Assembly (NCBI RefSeq): GCF_015751905.1
Contig: NZ_JADOUF010000001.1
Coordinates: 4,464,001-4,528,000, forward strand
DNA: 64,000 nucleotides
Origin: Longispora fulva
GTDB lineage: Bacteria; Actinomycetota; Actinomycetes; Mycobacteriales; Micromonosporaceae
Direction of reading: 5' to 3'
The notes below the pieces were generated by a model. The model was not told the DNA's origin. It did no database searches and saw only the letters and a list, made by a program, of their open reading frames with translations. Shown here piece after piece: positions 1 to 8,406 of the stretch. The stretch's first letter is position 1. Every line of letters begins with the position of its first letter. The translations under genes were made by a program, and so were the position numbers.

Positions 1-2174
1 ACGTCGGGATGATGACCGGCGACGCCCAGGTCAACCCGGACGCGCCGATCATCTGCTGCACGGCGGAGATCCTGGCCAACCTCGCGCTGCGCGAGGGGAA
101 GTCGGCGGACGTCGGCCAGGTGATCATGGACGAGTTCCACTTCTACGCCGAGCCCGACCGGGGCTGGGCGTGGCAGATCCCGATCATCGAGCTGCCCCAG
201 GCGCAGTTCATCCTGATGTCGGCGACCCTGGGTGATGTGACCAGGTTTGTCAGTGATCTCAGTCGGCGGACCGGCCGGCCGACCGCCGTGGTCAGTTCCG
301 GCGAGCGCCCGGTGCCGCTGCTGTACTCGTACGTGACGACGCCGTTGCACGAGACCATCGAGGAGCTGCTCAAGACCCGGCAGGCGCCGGTGTACATCGT
401 GCACTTCACCCAGGCCGCCGCCCTCGAGCAGGCCAGCGCCCTGATGAGCATCAACATGTGCACCCGGGCCGAGAAGGACGCGATCGCGGAGCTGATCGGC
501 AACTTCCGGTTCACGGCCGGCTTCGGAAAGACCCTGTCGAGACTGGTACGCCACGGGATCGGCGTGCACCACGCCGGCATGCTCCCGAAGTACCGCAGAC
601 TGGTGGAGCTGTTGGCGCAGGCCGGGCTCCTGAAGGTCATCTGCGGGACCGACACCCTCGGGGTCGGGATCAACCTGCCGATCCGCACAGTGCTGTTCAC
701 CGGGCTGAACAAGTTCGACGGCATCCGGATGCGGCTGCTCAAGGCGCGCGAGTTCCACCAGATCGCCGGGCGCGCGGGCCGGGCCGGCTACGACACTGTC
801 GGCACGGTCATCGTGCAGGCCCCCGAGCACGTCGTGGAGAACGAGAAGGCCGTCGCCAAGGCCGCCGGGGACGCGAAGAAGTTGCGCAAGCTCGTGAAGA
901 AGAAGCCGCCGGAGGGCTTCGTCGGCTGGGGCCAGCCCACCTTCGACCGGCTGGTGTCCGCCGAGCCGGAGCCGCTGACGTCGAGCTTCCACGTCAGCCA
1001 CTCCATGGTGCTCAACGTCATCGAGCGCGGCGGCGACGCCTTCGCCAACATGCGGCACCTGCTCACCGACAACCACGAGTCCCCGGCGGCCCGGCGCGCG
1101 CACATCCGCCGCACGATCGGCATCTACAAGGGCCTGCGCACCGCCGGTATCGTCGAGCAGGACGCCGACGGCGGGATCCGGGTCACCGACGACCTGCAGC
1201 TCGGCTTCGCGCTCAACCAGCCGCTGTCCCCGTTCGCCGTGGCCGCCATCGAGCTGCTGGACGAGAACTCCCCCAGCTACGCCCTCGACGTCGTCTCCAT
1301 CGTCGAGGCGGTGCTGGAGGACCCCCGGCAGATCCTCTACGCCCAGCAGAACAAGGCCAAGGGCGAGGCCGTGCAGCAGATGAAGGCCGACGGCATCGAG
1401 TACGAGGAGCGGATGGCGCTCCTGGAGAACGTCACCCACCCCAAGCCGCTCGCCGAACTCCTCGAGGCCGCGTTCGAGTCCTACCGCAAGGGCCACCCGT
1501 GGGTCGCCGACCAGCGGCTGTCCCCCAAGGGCGTGGCCCGGGACATGTACGAACAGGGCATGACCTTCGTCGAGTACGTCAGCTACTACCAGCTGGCCCG
1601 CTCGGAGGGCCTGGTGCTGCGGTACCTGGCGGACGCGTACAAGGCGCTGCGGCAGACCGTGCCCGAGGACGCCAAGACCGAGGAGCTGCACGACCTGATC
1701 GAGTGGCTCGGCGAGCTGGTCCGCCAGGTCGACTCCAGCCTGCTCGACGAGTGGGAGCAGCTACGCAACCCCGGCGAGGAGGGTGCCGGGGCGATGCCCG
1801 TGGACACCGCGCCGCCGGCGGTCACGAACAACGTCAGGGCTTTCCGGGTACTCGTCCGCAACGCGCTCTTCCGCCGCGTCGAACTGGCCTCGCAGGCCCG
1901 CTACCAGGAGCTGTCCGAACTGGACCCGGGCTTCGACTGGCGCACGGCGATGGACGAGTACTTCGAGGAGTACAACTCGCTGGGCACCGGGCCGGACGCG
2001 CGCGGGCCGGCGCTGCTGATGATCACGGTGGAGAAGGACCGCTGGCTGGTCCGGCAGATCTTCGACGACCCCGAGGGCGACCACGACTGGGGGATCAGCG
2101 CGGAGGTCGACCTGCGGGCCTCCGACGAGGAGGGCCTGGCCGTCCTGGAGATCACCGCGGTGGACCGGCTCTAG
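1..2174 (+). CDS. DEAD/DEAH-box RNA helicase with DUF3516 C-terminus (5' partial)
   Basis: C-terminal 720 or so residues of a superfamily 2 helicase; the reading frame is already open at the left edge, so the true start lies outside. The visible part begins in the MTGD motif and continues with TAEIL, a DEFH box (motif II), SATL (motif III), GVGINLP and a QIAGRAGRAG motif VI, all expected of an ATP-dependent unwinding enzyme. The last 400 residues match the DUF3516 architecture of actinobacterial Ski2/Mtr4-like helicases, thought to act in RNA turnover (family knowledge). The TAG stop is overlapped by the TAG of the convergent regulator, both formed from one CTAG at 2171-2174. Confidence 0.93.
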   Translation, partial: VGMMTGDAQVNPDAPIICCTAEILANLALREGKSADVGQVIMDEFHFYAEPDRGWAWQIPIIELPQAQFILMSATLGDVTRFVSDLSRRTGRPTAVVSSGERPVPLLYSYVTTPLHETIEELLKTRQAPVYIVHFTQAAALEQASALMSINMCTRAEKDAIAELIGNFRFTAGFGKTLSRLVRHGIGVHHAGMLPKYRRLVELLAQAGLLKVICGTDTLGVGINLPIRTVLFTGLNKFDGIRMRLLKAREFHQIAGRAGRAGYDTVGTVIVQAPEHVVENEKAVAKAAGDAKKLRKLVKKKPPEGFVGWGQPTFDRLVSAEPEPLTSSFHVSHSMVLNVIERGGDAFANMRHLLTDNHESPAARRAHIRRTIGIYKGLRTAGIVEQDADGGIRVTDDLQLGFALNQPLSPFAVAAIELLDENSPSYALDVVSIVEAVLEDPRQILYAQQNKAKGEAVQQMKADGIEYEERMALLENVTHPKPLAELLEAAFESYRKGHPWVADQRLSPKGVARDMYEQGMTFVEYVSYYQLARSEGLVLRYLADAYKALRQTVPEDAKTEELHDLIEWLGELVRQVDSSLLDEWEQLRNPGEEGAGAMPVDTAPPAVTNNVRAFRVLVRNALFRRVELASQARYQELSELDPGFDWRTAMDEYFEEYNSLGTGPDARGPALLMITVEKDRWLVRQIFDDPEGDHDWGISAEVDLRASDEEGLAVLEITAVDRL

Positions 2175-4864
2175 GGTGTGCCGCGGTGGCCGGCCGCGCG
2201 GGCGAGTTCCGTGCGGTTGGCCACCTGGAGCTTCTCGTAGACGTGCGCCAGGTGGGTCTTCACCGTGCTCCGGCTCATGAACAGCCGGGCGGCGATCTCC
2301 GGATTGGACAGTCCCTCGACGGCGAGTTCGACCACGGACGCCTCCGTGGGGGTCAGGCTGCCCCAGCCGGAGACCGGGCGCTGCCGGGGGCCGCGGGCGC
2401 GGGCCGCGTACGCCACGGCCTCCGCGAGGGTCATGGCTGCGCCCCGGTCGTAGGCGTCACCGGCGGTGCGCGCCACGTCTTCGGGGGCAGGGGCGGGTGG
2501 GGTCCGGGCCGCGTAGCCGGTGTCGGATCGGGCGCGGTCGGCGGCTCCCGAGAGGACGGCCGTCACCTCGGGTGCCGAACGCCGCAGCGCCAGCCGGGCG
2601 AGGGCCTCCAGGCTGTCGACGCAGTCCAGGGTGAGCTGGTGCGCGGCGCGCAGCCGCAGCGCCTCGTGCTGGAGGTCGAGTGCCGCGGCCGGGTCCGAGG
2701 GGAGGACCAGTTCCGCCCGCTGGGCGAGCGCGCCAGCGTGCAGTCGCGGCATGCCCGCCGCCCGTGCCACCTCCTCGACCCGGTCGAGCAGCCGGCCGGC
2801 GGCCACCGGGTCCCCGGACAGCCGGAGCGCGGTGGCGAGGACGAGCTGGGTGTCGGGCAGCGGCGCGGCCTCCCGCCGGCACCGGGCGACCGCGCGGTCA
2901 ACGTCCCCGGTCCAGAGCGCGAGCTGGCCGACGGTGCGGTCCCAGCCGGGGACGAACGAGCCCGGGCCCCCGGTGATGCGTTCGATCGGGTCGAGTGCGG
3001 CCGCCGCGTCGGCGAAGCGTCCCTGGAGGCCGCGGATCTCGGCCAGTGCGCCGAGGGCCGTGCCGAGCCGGTGCACGTCGTGCAGCGGGCTGGCGGCCGC
3101 CACGGCCCGTTCGGCCAGCTCAGCGGCGTGGTCCAGTTCGCCGGAGCGGGCGCAGGCGACGGCCAGCCAGCTCAGGCCGGTGACGGCCACGCCCCGGTCG
3201 CCCCGGGTGAGCAGCCCCTCCACCGCCGGGGCGAGGATAGCCCTGGCCTGCGGGTACTCGTCGCGGAACACGTGGATCATCCCGAGGAGCATCGCGCAGG
3301 CCTCGGCGACGAAGGCGTCCCCGGCTGCGTGCGCCTCCCGGGCCGTCCGGTCGGCGGCGTCGCGGGCCGCGTCCAGGCCACGGGCGATCGCCCCGACGGC
3401 GCCGAGCGCGTGGCCCAGGCGGGCGGTGGCCGGGTCGCCGAACGCCTCGGCCATCGCGGCGCCGTCGTCGGCTGCGGCGTACCCGTCGATGTGCGGGTCT
3501 GTGGTGTCGGCGACGAGTGCCAGGGACACCAGGATCCTGGCCTGCAGGGCTCCGGGGTGACCGTCGCCTCTGGACAGTGCGGTGCTCAGCAGGGCGAGGC
3601 CCTCGTGGCCGCGGTTCTCCAGGTGCCACAGCCAGGCGACGGCCACGGCCAGCCGGCGGCCGGCCTCCGGGTCCGGCCGAGCCAGGCCCCACGCGAGGGC
3701 CGCCCGGATATTCGGGTACTCCGCGCCGATCCGCGCCCGCCACGCGTCCTTGTCGGTGGCGAGCAGGGGCGAGGCGGCCTCCGCGAGCGCGAGGAACAGG
3801 CCCAGGTGCCGGTCGCGGGTGTCGTCGGTCTCCCCTGCCTCGTCGAGCCGGCCCCGGGCGTAGGCGCGGACGACGCCCAGCATCCGGTACCTGGCCACCG
3901 GGCCCGTCGTGTCGGCGATCACGAGGGACTTGTCGATCAGGCCCCGCAGCGCGGGGAGCACCCGGCCGGGGGTCAGGTCCGTCGCGGCGGCCAGGGCCAC
4001 GGCCTCGGTGGCGGCGTAGCCCGGCTCGAACACGGCCAGCCGGCGGAACAGGGCCCGTTCGTCGGCGTCGAGCAGGTCGTGGCTCCAGCGCATCGACTCG
4101 GCCAGGGTCCGCTGCCGGAACGGCGCGGTCCGCGGCCCGCCGGACAGCAGCGGGAACGGGTCGGCGAGGGAGTCGGCGATCTGCGCCGTGGCCAGGGTGC
4201 CGGCCCAGGCCGCGGCGAGTTCGAGGGCCAGGGGCAGCCGGTCGAGCCGGTCGCACACCCGGCGGGCGCTGACCCGCTCCTCGGCGGCGTCCGTGACTCC
4301 GGGGTGGCCGGAGCGGTCGAGGAACAGGTCGAGGGCGTCGGCCAGGGACATCGGCGGGACCCGCCACACCACCTCTCCCGCGACGCCGACCGGCGCCCGG
4401 CTGGTCGCCAGCAGCGCGACGCCGGGACATCCGCCCAGCACGGCCTCCACCACGGGCGCGACCTCCGCCAGCAGGTGCTCGCAGTTGTCCAGCACGACGA
4501 GCATCGTCCGGTCCCGGAGTCCGTGCGCCAGTGCCACCTCGGATGGGACGCTGTCCGGCAGCAGGACGCCGAGCCGACCCGCCACGATCCGCACGACATC
4601 CCCGCCCGGGACCTCCCCGGCCAGGTCCACCCACCACGCCCCGTCCACCCACCGGTCCGCCAGCCCGACGGCGGCCCGCATGGCCAGCCGGGTCTTCCCG
4701 CAGCCGCCCGGCCCGGCGAGGGTCACCAGCCGGCCGGGGGCCACGGCGGCCCCGACCGCCGCGAACTCCGGGCCGCGACCGACGAACGACGACAGCTCCG
4801 GCGGCAGGTGATGAACGTTCGGCACCCGGCGAAGTCTGCCAGAGGGCCAGCCCCGACGCGCCAT
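2171..4864 (-). CDS. LAL-type ATPase regulator with LuxR DNA-binding domain
   Basis: About 897 residues. Near residues 51-60 lies a Walker A loop, GPGGCGKTRL, followed by VVLDNCEHLL (Walker B region) and the ATSR motif of NB-ARC/STAND ATPases. The middle is an Ala-rich helical repeat region of TPR type, and the last 60 residues form a LuxR helix-turn-helix (LTPTEASVVELAVEGLSN, then SRSTVKTHL). Such proteins couple nucleotide-dependent ligand sensing to promoter binding. I chose the ATG at 4864 because AGGTGG precedes it at good spacing; the frame stays open upstream to 5002 but without family-like residues. The target is unknown, and no neighbouring operon clearly suits it. Confidence 0.85.
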   Translation of the reverse strand: MARRGWPSGRLRRVPNVHHLPPELSSFVGRGPEFAAVGAAVAPGRLVTLAGPGGCGKTRLAMRAAVGLADRWVDGAWWVDLAGEVPGGDVVRIVAGRLGVLLPDSVPSEVALAHGLRDRTMLVVLDNCEHLLAEVAPVVEAVLGGCPGVALLATSRAPVGVAGEVVWRVPPMSLADALDLFLDRSGHPGVTDAAEERVSARRVCDRLDRLPLALELAAAWAGTLATAQIADSLADPFPLLSGGPRTAPFRQRTLAESMRWSHDLLDADERALFRRLAVFEPGYAATEAVALAAATDLTPGRVLPALRGLIDKSLVIADTTGPVARYRMLGVVRAYARGRLDEAGETDDTRDRHLGLFLALAEAASPLLATDKDAWRARIGAEYPNIRAALAWGLARPDPEAGRRLAVAVAWLWHLENRGHEGLALLSTALSRGDGHPGALQARILVSLALVADTTDPHIDGYAAADDGAAMAEAFGDPATARLGHALGAVGAIARGLDAARDAADRTAREAHAAGDAFVAEACAMLLGMIHVFRDEYPQARAILAPAVEGLLTRGDRGVAVTGLSWLAVACARSGELDHAAELAERAVAAASPLHDVHRLGTALGALAEIRGLQGRFADAAAALDPIERITGGPGSFVPGWDRTVGQLALWTGDVDRAVARCRREAAPLPDTQLVLATALRLSGDPVAAGRLLDRVEEVARAAGMPRLHAGALAQRAELVLPSDPAAALDLQHEALRLRAAHQLTLDCVDSLEALARLALRRSAPEVTAVLSGAADRARSDTGYAARTPPAPAPEDVARTAGDAYDRGAAMTLAEAVAYAARARGPRQRPVSGWGSLTPTEASVVELAVEGLSNPEIAARLFMSRSTVKTHLAHVYEKLQVANRTELARAAGHRGTP

Positions 4865-4962
4865 ATCAGCCACCTGGCCGATGTTCGGCCACCGGCGGCG
4901 CAGCAGGATCATCCTCAGAGGCGGGCCACACGGAATGTGGCCCCTGACCAGGAGGAACAGCC

Positions 4963-5562
4963 ATGACTGACACCGGACGCACCGTGGTCGCCAACATCGC
5001 ACTCTCCCTCGACGGCCGGGTGCGCGGCACCAACGGCGAGTACGACATGGGGTGGATCTTGCCGCACGCCGTCTCCGACGTCGCCCGCGAACACATGGTC
5101 CGGGTGACCGGTCCGGCCACCACGGCTCTGCTCGGCCGGAAGAACTTCCAGGGCTTCGGCGGGTACTGGCCCACCGTCGCCCAGGACCCCGCCGCCGACC
5201 CCCGCGACCGCGCCTTCGCCCAGTGGCTCGACACGGTGGAGAAGGTGGTCCTCTCCACCACCCTCACCGAGCCGGGCTGGACGAACGCGCGGGTCGTCGA
5301 CGCCCCAGCCCCCGAGGTCGTCAAGGAGCTGCGGTCGCAGGAGGGCGGCGACATCATCGTGCTCGCCAGCAGCAGCGTGATCGTCGCGCTGCTCGAGGCG
5401 GACGAGGTCGACCGGCTGAGCGTCACCCTGTGCCCGGAGCTGGTCGGGGGCGGACCCCGGCTGTTCGGGGACGGGCTGCCGGCGACCTCGTGGACCCTGA
5501 CGGACCTGTCGACGACGGACTCCGGGGCGATCTGCCTGCTGTACGACCGGGTCCGCGCCTAG
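4963..5562 (+). CDS. Dihydrofolate reductase-family protein (RibD C-terminal-like)
   Basis: A 199-residue single-domain protein starting VVANIALSLDGRVRG, the usual first strand and substrate loop of the DHFR/RibD-C fold, with LLGRKNFQGF as the NADPH-binding segment and ELVGGGPRLF near the end. Members are NADPH-dependent reductases of unknown substrate in actinomycetes; the cytosolic folate enzyme is a different branch. AGGAGGA precedes the ATG at ideal spacing. The promoter is divergent from the LAL regulator, with about 100 bp between the two starts, so the regulator may control it (inference). Its stop shares a CTAG with the convergent oxidase. Confidence 0.85.
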   Translation: MTDTGRTVVANIALSLDGRVRGTNGEYDMGWILPHAVSDVAREHMVRVTGPATTALLGRKNFQGFGGYWPTVAQDPAADPRDRAFAQWLDTVEKVVLSTTLTEPGWTNARVVDAPAPEVVKELRSQEGGDIIVLASSSVIVALLEADEVDRLSVTLCPELVGGGPRLFGDGLPATSWTLTDLSTTDSGAICLLYDRVRA

Positions 5563-6935
5563 AGCGGCCGGATGTTGTGGTTGAGGTGGAACAGGTTGCC
5601 GGGGTCGTACTGGCTCTTGATCCCGGCCAGCCGGTCGTAGTTGGCCTTGCCGTACCCGGCGACGACCCGCTCGTGGCCCTCGTCGCCGGTGAAGTTGAGG
5701 TACACCGCGCCGGTGGACCAGGGCTCCAGGGCCGCGCGCAGGTCCCGGGTCCACTCGCGCGCCCGCTCGTCGTCCGCCGGGTCGGCCCACACCCCGAACG
5801 GGTGCACCACCCAGGGCGCGTCCCGGAACGAGATCGGCCAGTCGGCGGTCTCGCGGGTGACGGCGCCGCCGAGCCGGAGGATCGCGTGCTGGGACCCGGA
5901 CGGGATGATCATCCCCTCGGCCTGGGCGCAGAACACGTCGACGGCCGGGTCGGGCAGGCTGGCGAGGTGCTCGGCGGACCAGTAGTTGCGCATGCCGGGC
6001 GGGTCGTCGAGCATGGACTGCAGTTGCGCGTACGGGATCGCGGTGATCAGCTCGCCGACCGGTTTACGGTCCAGCAGCGGCCGGACCAGGTCGCGGACGC
6101 CCTGTTCGGCACCGATCCAGGTGACCAGGACCCCCACGGCGAGCTGCCCGTCGAGGCTCTCGGGCACGAACGGCATCTCGGTGGTCGCGGTCAGGAAGAT
6201 CAGTCCGCCGCCGGCCTCGTCGGGGGCCGCGTCCATGACGTCGCGCCACAGCCGCATGACCTCGGGGCCGTCCGCCGCCGGCCACAGCAGCAGGGCGATG
6301 GCGAAGTCGGTGAGCGGGTCCAGCCGGAACGTCATCGCCGTGGCGACGCCGAAGTTGCCGCCGCCACCGTGCAGGGCCCAGAACAGGTCGGGGTTCTCGG
6401 TCTCGCTGGCCCGGACCGGGTCGCCGTCGGCGGTGATCAGGTCGACGGACAACAGCCGGTCGCAGGCCAGGCCGAACTTCCGTTCGATCCAGCCGGAGCC
6501 GCCGCCGAGGGTGAAGCCGCCCACGCCGGTGGTGGAGGCCCGGCCGCCGGTGGTGGCCAGCCCGTAGGCCTGGGTGGCGCCGTCGAGGTCGCCGATCGTC
6601 GCGCCGCCGCCGACCGTCGCGGTCCGCGCGTCGGGGTCGACGTCCACGGTGTTCATCCGGCGCAGGTCGATCACGATCCCGCCCTCGGTGAGCGCGGCCC
6701 CGGCGACCCCGTGCCCGCCGCCGCGGACGGCGATCTCCAGCCCGGTCTCGCGGGCGAACCGTAGCGCGCTCTGCACGTCCGGGACGTCCGCGCACTGCGC
6801 GATCACGGCCGGCCGCTTGTCGATCATGGCGTTGAACAGGATCCTGGCGTCCTCGTAGCCGCCGACGTCGGGCGTGAACAGGGTGCCCTGGAACTCGGTG
6901 CGCAGTGCCTCCACAGCACGGTCGATGTCCTTCAT
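5559..6935 (-). CDS. FAD-linked oxidase of the berberine bridge enzyme type
   Basis: About 458 residues. The FAD-binding PCMH domain carries RGGGHGVAG, whose histidine is the usual 8-alpha-linked flavin site, and the segment GWIERKFGLACDRL, whose cysteine fits the second covalent flavin attachment of bicovalent BBE-like enzymes. The extreme C-terminus (YGKANYDRLAGIKSQYDP, then HLNHNI) is the BBE domain. Such enzymes oxidise alcohols, sugars or secondary metabolites with oxygen. The ATG at 6935 follows GGAGGG; the frame is open to 7001 but the extra residues look non-native. The substrate is unknown, and the gene stands alone rather than in a biosynthetic cluster. Confidence 0.88.
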   Translation of the reverse strand: MKDIDRAVEALRTEFQGTLFTPDVGGYEDARILFNAMIDKRPAVIAQCADVPDVQSALRFARETGLEIAVRGGGHGVAGAALTEGGIVIDLRRMNTVDVDPDARTATVGGGATIGDLDGATQAYGLATTGGRASTTGVGGFTLGGGSGWIERKFGLACDRLLSVDLITADGDPVRASETENPDLFWALHGGGGNFGVATAMTFRLDPLTDFAIALLLWPAADGPEVMRLWRDVMDAAPDEAGGGLIFLTATTEMPFVPESLDGQLAVGVLVTWIGAEQGVRDLVRPLLDRKPVGELITAIPYAQLQSMLDDPPGMRNYWSAEHLASLPDPAVDVFCAQAEGMIIPSGSQHAILRLGGAVTRETADWPISFRDAPWVVHPFGVWADPADDERAREWTRDLRAALEPWSTGAVYLNFTGDEGHERVVAGYGKANYDRLAGIKSQYDPGNLFHLNHNIRPL

Positions 6936-7070
6936 CGCGGCCGACCACCCTCCACAGCCGGGCGGTCTCGACGACGGCCGCCGATGTATCGAGGCTAACA
7001 ACGGGGTCGGCGCGATCGGGCCGGATCGGGCAATCCAGGCGGTGCGCCGGGGGCGCGACCAGCATCACAA

Positions 7071-7111
7071 TGAACGCGTTCAACTCGCCGTGGTAACTTG
7101 AACGCGTTCAA
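7071..7111. promoter_or_regulatory. Twin palindromic operator upstream of yndJ-like gene
   Basis: Two perfect palindromes: TGAACGCGTTCA at 7071-7082 and TTGAACGCGTTCAA at 7098-7111, with centres 28 bp apart. The second ends 15 bp before the ATG at 7127, with the AGAGGG ribosome site between them. Short self-complementary sites of this shape are typical of TetR-family repressors (family knowledge). No TetR gene lies nearby, so the regulator would act from elsewhere. The divergent oxidase starts at 6935 and might share the control. Confidence 0.7.
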
Positions 7112-7126
7112 GAAAAGAGGGATGCC

Positions 7127-7891
7127 ATGACCATCCTCGTCAATCTGATCGTCACCCTCGGCATGCTCGTCATCCTCCCGCTCGGCCTGCGCCTCCTGGG
7201 CCTGCCGGCCGCGGTGCGCACCTTCTGGCCCCTCGCGGCGGTGCCCGGCGCGCTCAGTCTCTGGCTGCCGCGGGGCGCGACGGCAGCGGCGCTCGCGGGG
7301 GCGTACCTGGTGATGACCTTGATCGTCGCCTTTCAGGCCACCCGCCGGGTCGGCTGGAATCCCCGGGAGCTGGCGATCCGCACCGCCCTGGTCAGCCCGG
7401 CCGTCGCGGCCGTGGCCCTGGTCGCCGAGCGCGCCGGGTTCGGGCTGTTCGGTTTCGACCTGGACGTCCTCGCGCTGACCGTCCCGCACTTCCACTACGC
7501 CGGATTCACCGCCGCGCTGGTCGCCGGACTTGTCTGCCGGGACAAGAGCGACTCGGTCGTCGCCCGGATCGCCGCCCTCACCGTCCCGGTGGGCACGGAG
7601 ATCGTCCTCATCGGGTACTTCGTGGACGACCGCGTCGAACTCCTCGGCGCCCTCGTGCTCACCGCCGGCATGTGGCTCGTCGGCTGGCTGCTGTGGCGCG
7701 ACGGCCTGCTGTTCCGGATCAGCTCCGGCGTGCTCGTGGCCACGATGGCGCTCGCGCTGCTCTGGGCCACCGGCGAGGCGTTCGGCACCCCGCACCTCGG
7801 CCTGACCTGGATGGCCGCCACCCACGGGGTGGGCAACGCCCTCGGCTTCGCCCTCTGCGGCCTGCTCGCCTGGAAGAAGGAACTCGCTTGA
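7127..7891 (+). CDS. YndJ-family polytopic membrane protein
   Basis: 254 residues, almost entirely hydrophobic, with about seven to eight predicted membrane spans beginning at residue 4. The layout, including the closing HGVGNALGFALCGLLAW segment, resembles YndJ-family proteins, whose function is not established. AGAGGGATGCC precedes the ATG. The gene lies directly behind two palindromic operators and overlaps the next gene by four bases (TTGA), so the two are translationally coupled. Assignment to YndJ rests on remembered family appearance; a generic membrane protein is the alternative. Confidence 0.7.
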   Translation: MTILVNLIVTLGMLVILPLGLRLLGLPAAVRTFWPLAAVPGALSLWLPRGATAAALAGAYLVMTLIVAFQATRRVGWNPRELAIRTALVSPAVAAVALVAERAGFGLFGFDLDVLALTVPHFHYAGFTAALVAGLVCRDKSDSVVARIAALTVPVGTEIVLIGYFVDDRVELLGALVLTAGMWLVGWLLWRDGLLFRISSGVLVATMALALLWATGEAFGTPHLGLTWMAATHGVGNALGFALCGLLAWKKELA

Positions 7892-8406
7892 CCGGCTACA
7901 GCTACGCCGAGGTCGGCGCCACCACCGACTGGCCACTCCCCGAGGGGTACTCGCACCTGCGGGTCCGCCGCCCCCTCGGCCCCCTCGACCTCGACGCCGC
8001 CACCGGGGACCTGTTCGGCTGGCGGATGCACCGGGCCATCCCGGTCGGGATCTCCACGACCGGGCGGGCGGCGCCCGGGGTGGACGTCACGGTCCGGCTC
8101 GGCGTCGTGCGCGCCCCGTGCCGGGTGGTGTGGACGGTCGAGGAGCCCGACCGGCGGGGCTGGGCGTACGGCACGCTGGCCGGGCACCCCGAGCGCGGGG
8201 AGGAGTCGTTCGTGCTGGAGCGCGACGGCGACGGGGTCGTGTGGCTCACGGTGACGGCGTTCAGCCGGCCGGCGGTGTGGTGGGCCCGGCTCGGCGGGCC
8301 GGTGGTGCCCCTGCTGCAGAGGCTGTACGCGCTGCGGTGCGCCGCGGCCCTGCGGAGGCTCGCCCGGCGGCGTCAGAGCGGGGCGCAGCCCGCCGACAGC
8401 GCGTAG
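7888..8406 (+). CDS. DUF1990-family protein
   Basis: 172 residues starting at a TTG inside the stop region of the upstream membrane gene (TTGA overlap) behind AAGAAGG. The protein begins TGYSYAEVGATTDWPLPEGY and contains WRMHRAIPV, PCRVVWTVEEPDRRGWAYGT and HPERGEESFVLER, the usual landmarks of DUF1990, a START-like soluble family with no assigned reaction. It ends with a Val/Leu-rich helix and an Arg-rich tail. The last 34 bases overlap the 3' end of the convergent radical SAM gene. Confidence 0.75.
   Translation: MTGYSYAEVGATTDWPLPEGYSHLRVRRPLGPLDLDAATGDLFGWRMHRAIPVGISTTGRAAPGVDVTVRLGVVRAPCRVVWTVEEPDRRGWAYGTLAGHPERGEESFVLERDGDGVVWLTVTAFSRPAVWWARLGGPVVPLLQRLYALRCAAALRRLARRRQSGAQPADSA

Noticed and set aside
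458-4966. Very long open plus-strand frame (about 1500 codons) across the helicase end and antisense to the LAL regulator
   Set aside because: The predicted protein is Arg/Gly/Pro-rich without any domain; it is the out-of-frame or antisense shadow expected in very GC-rich DNA.
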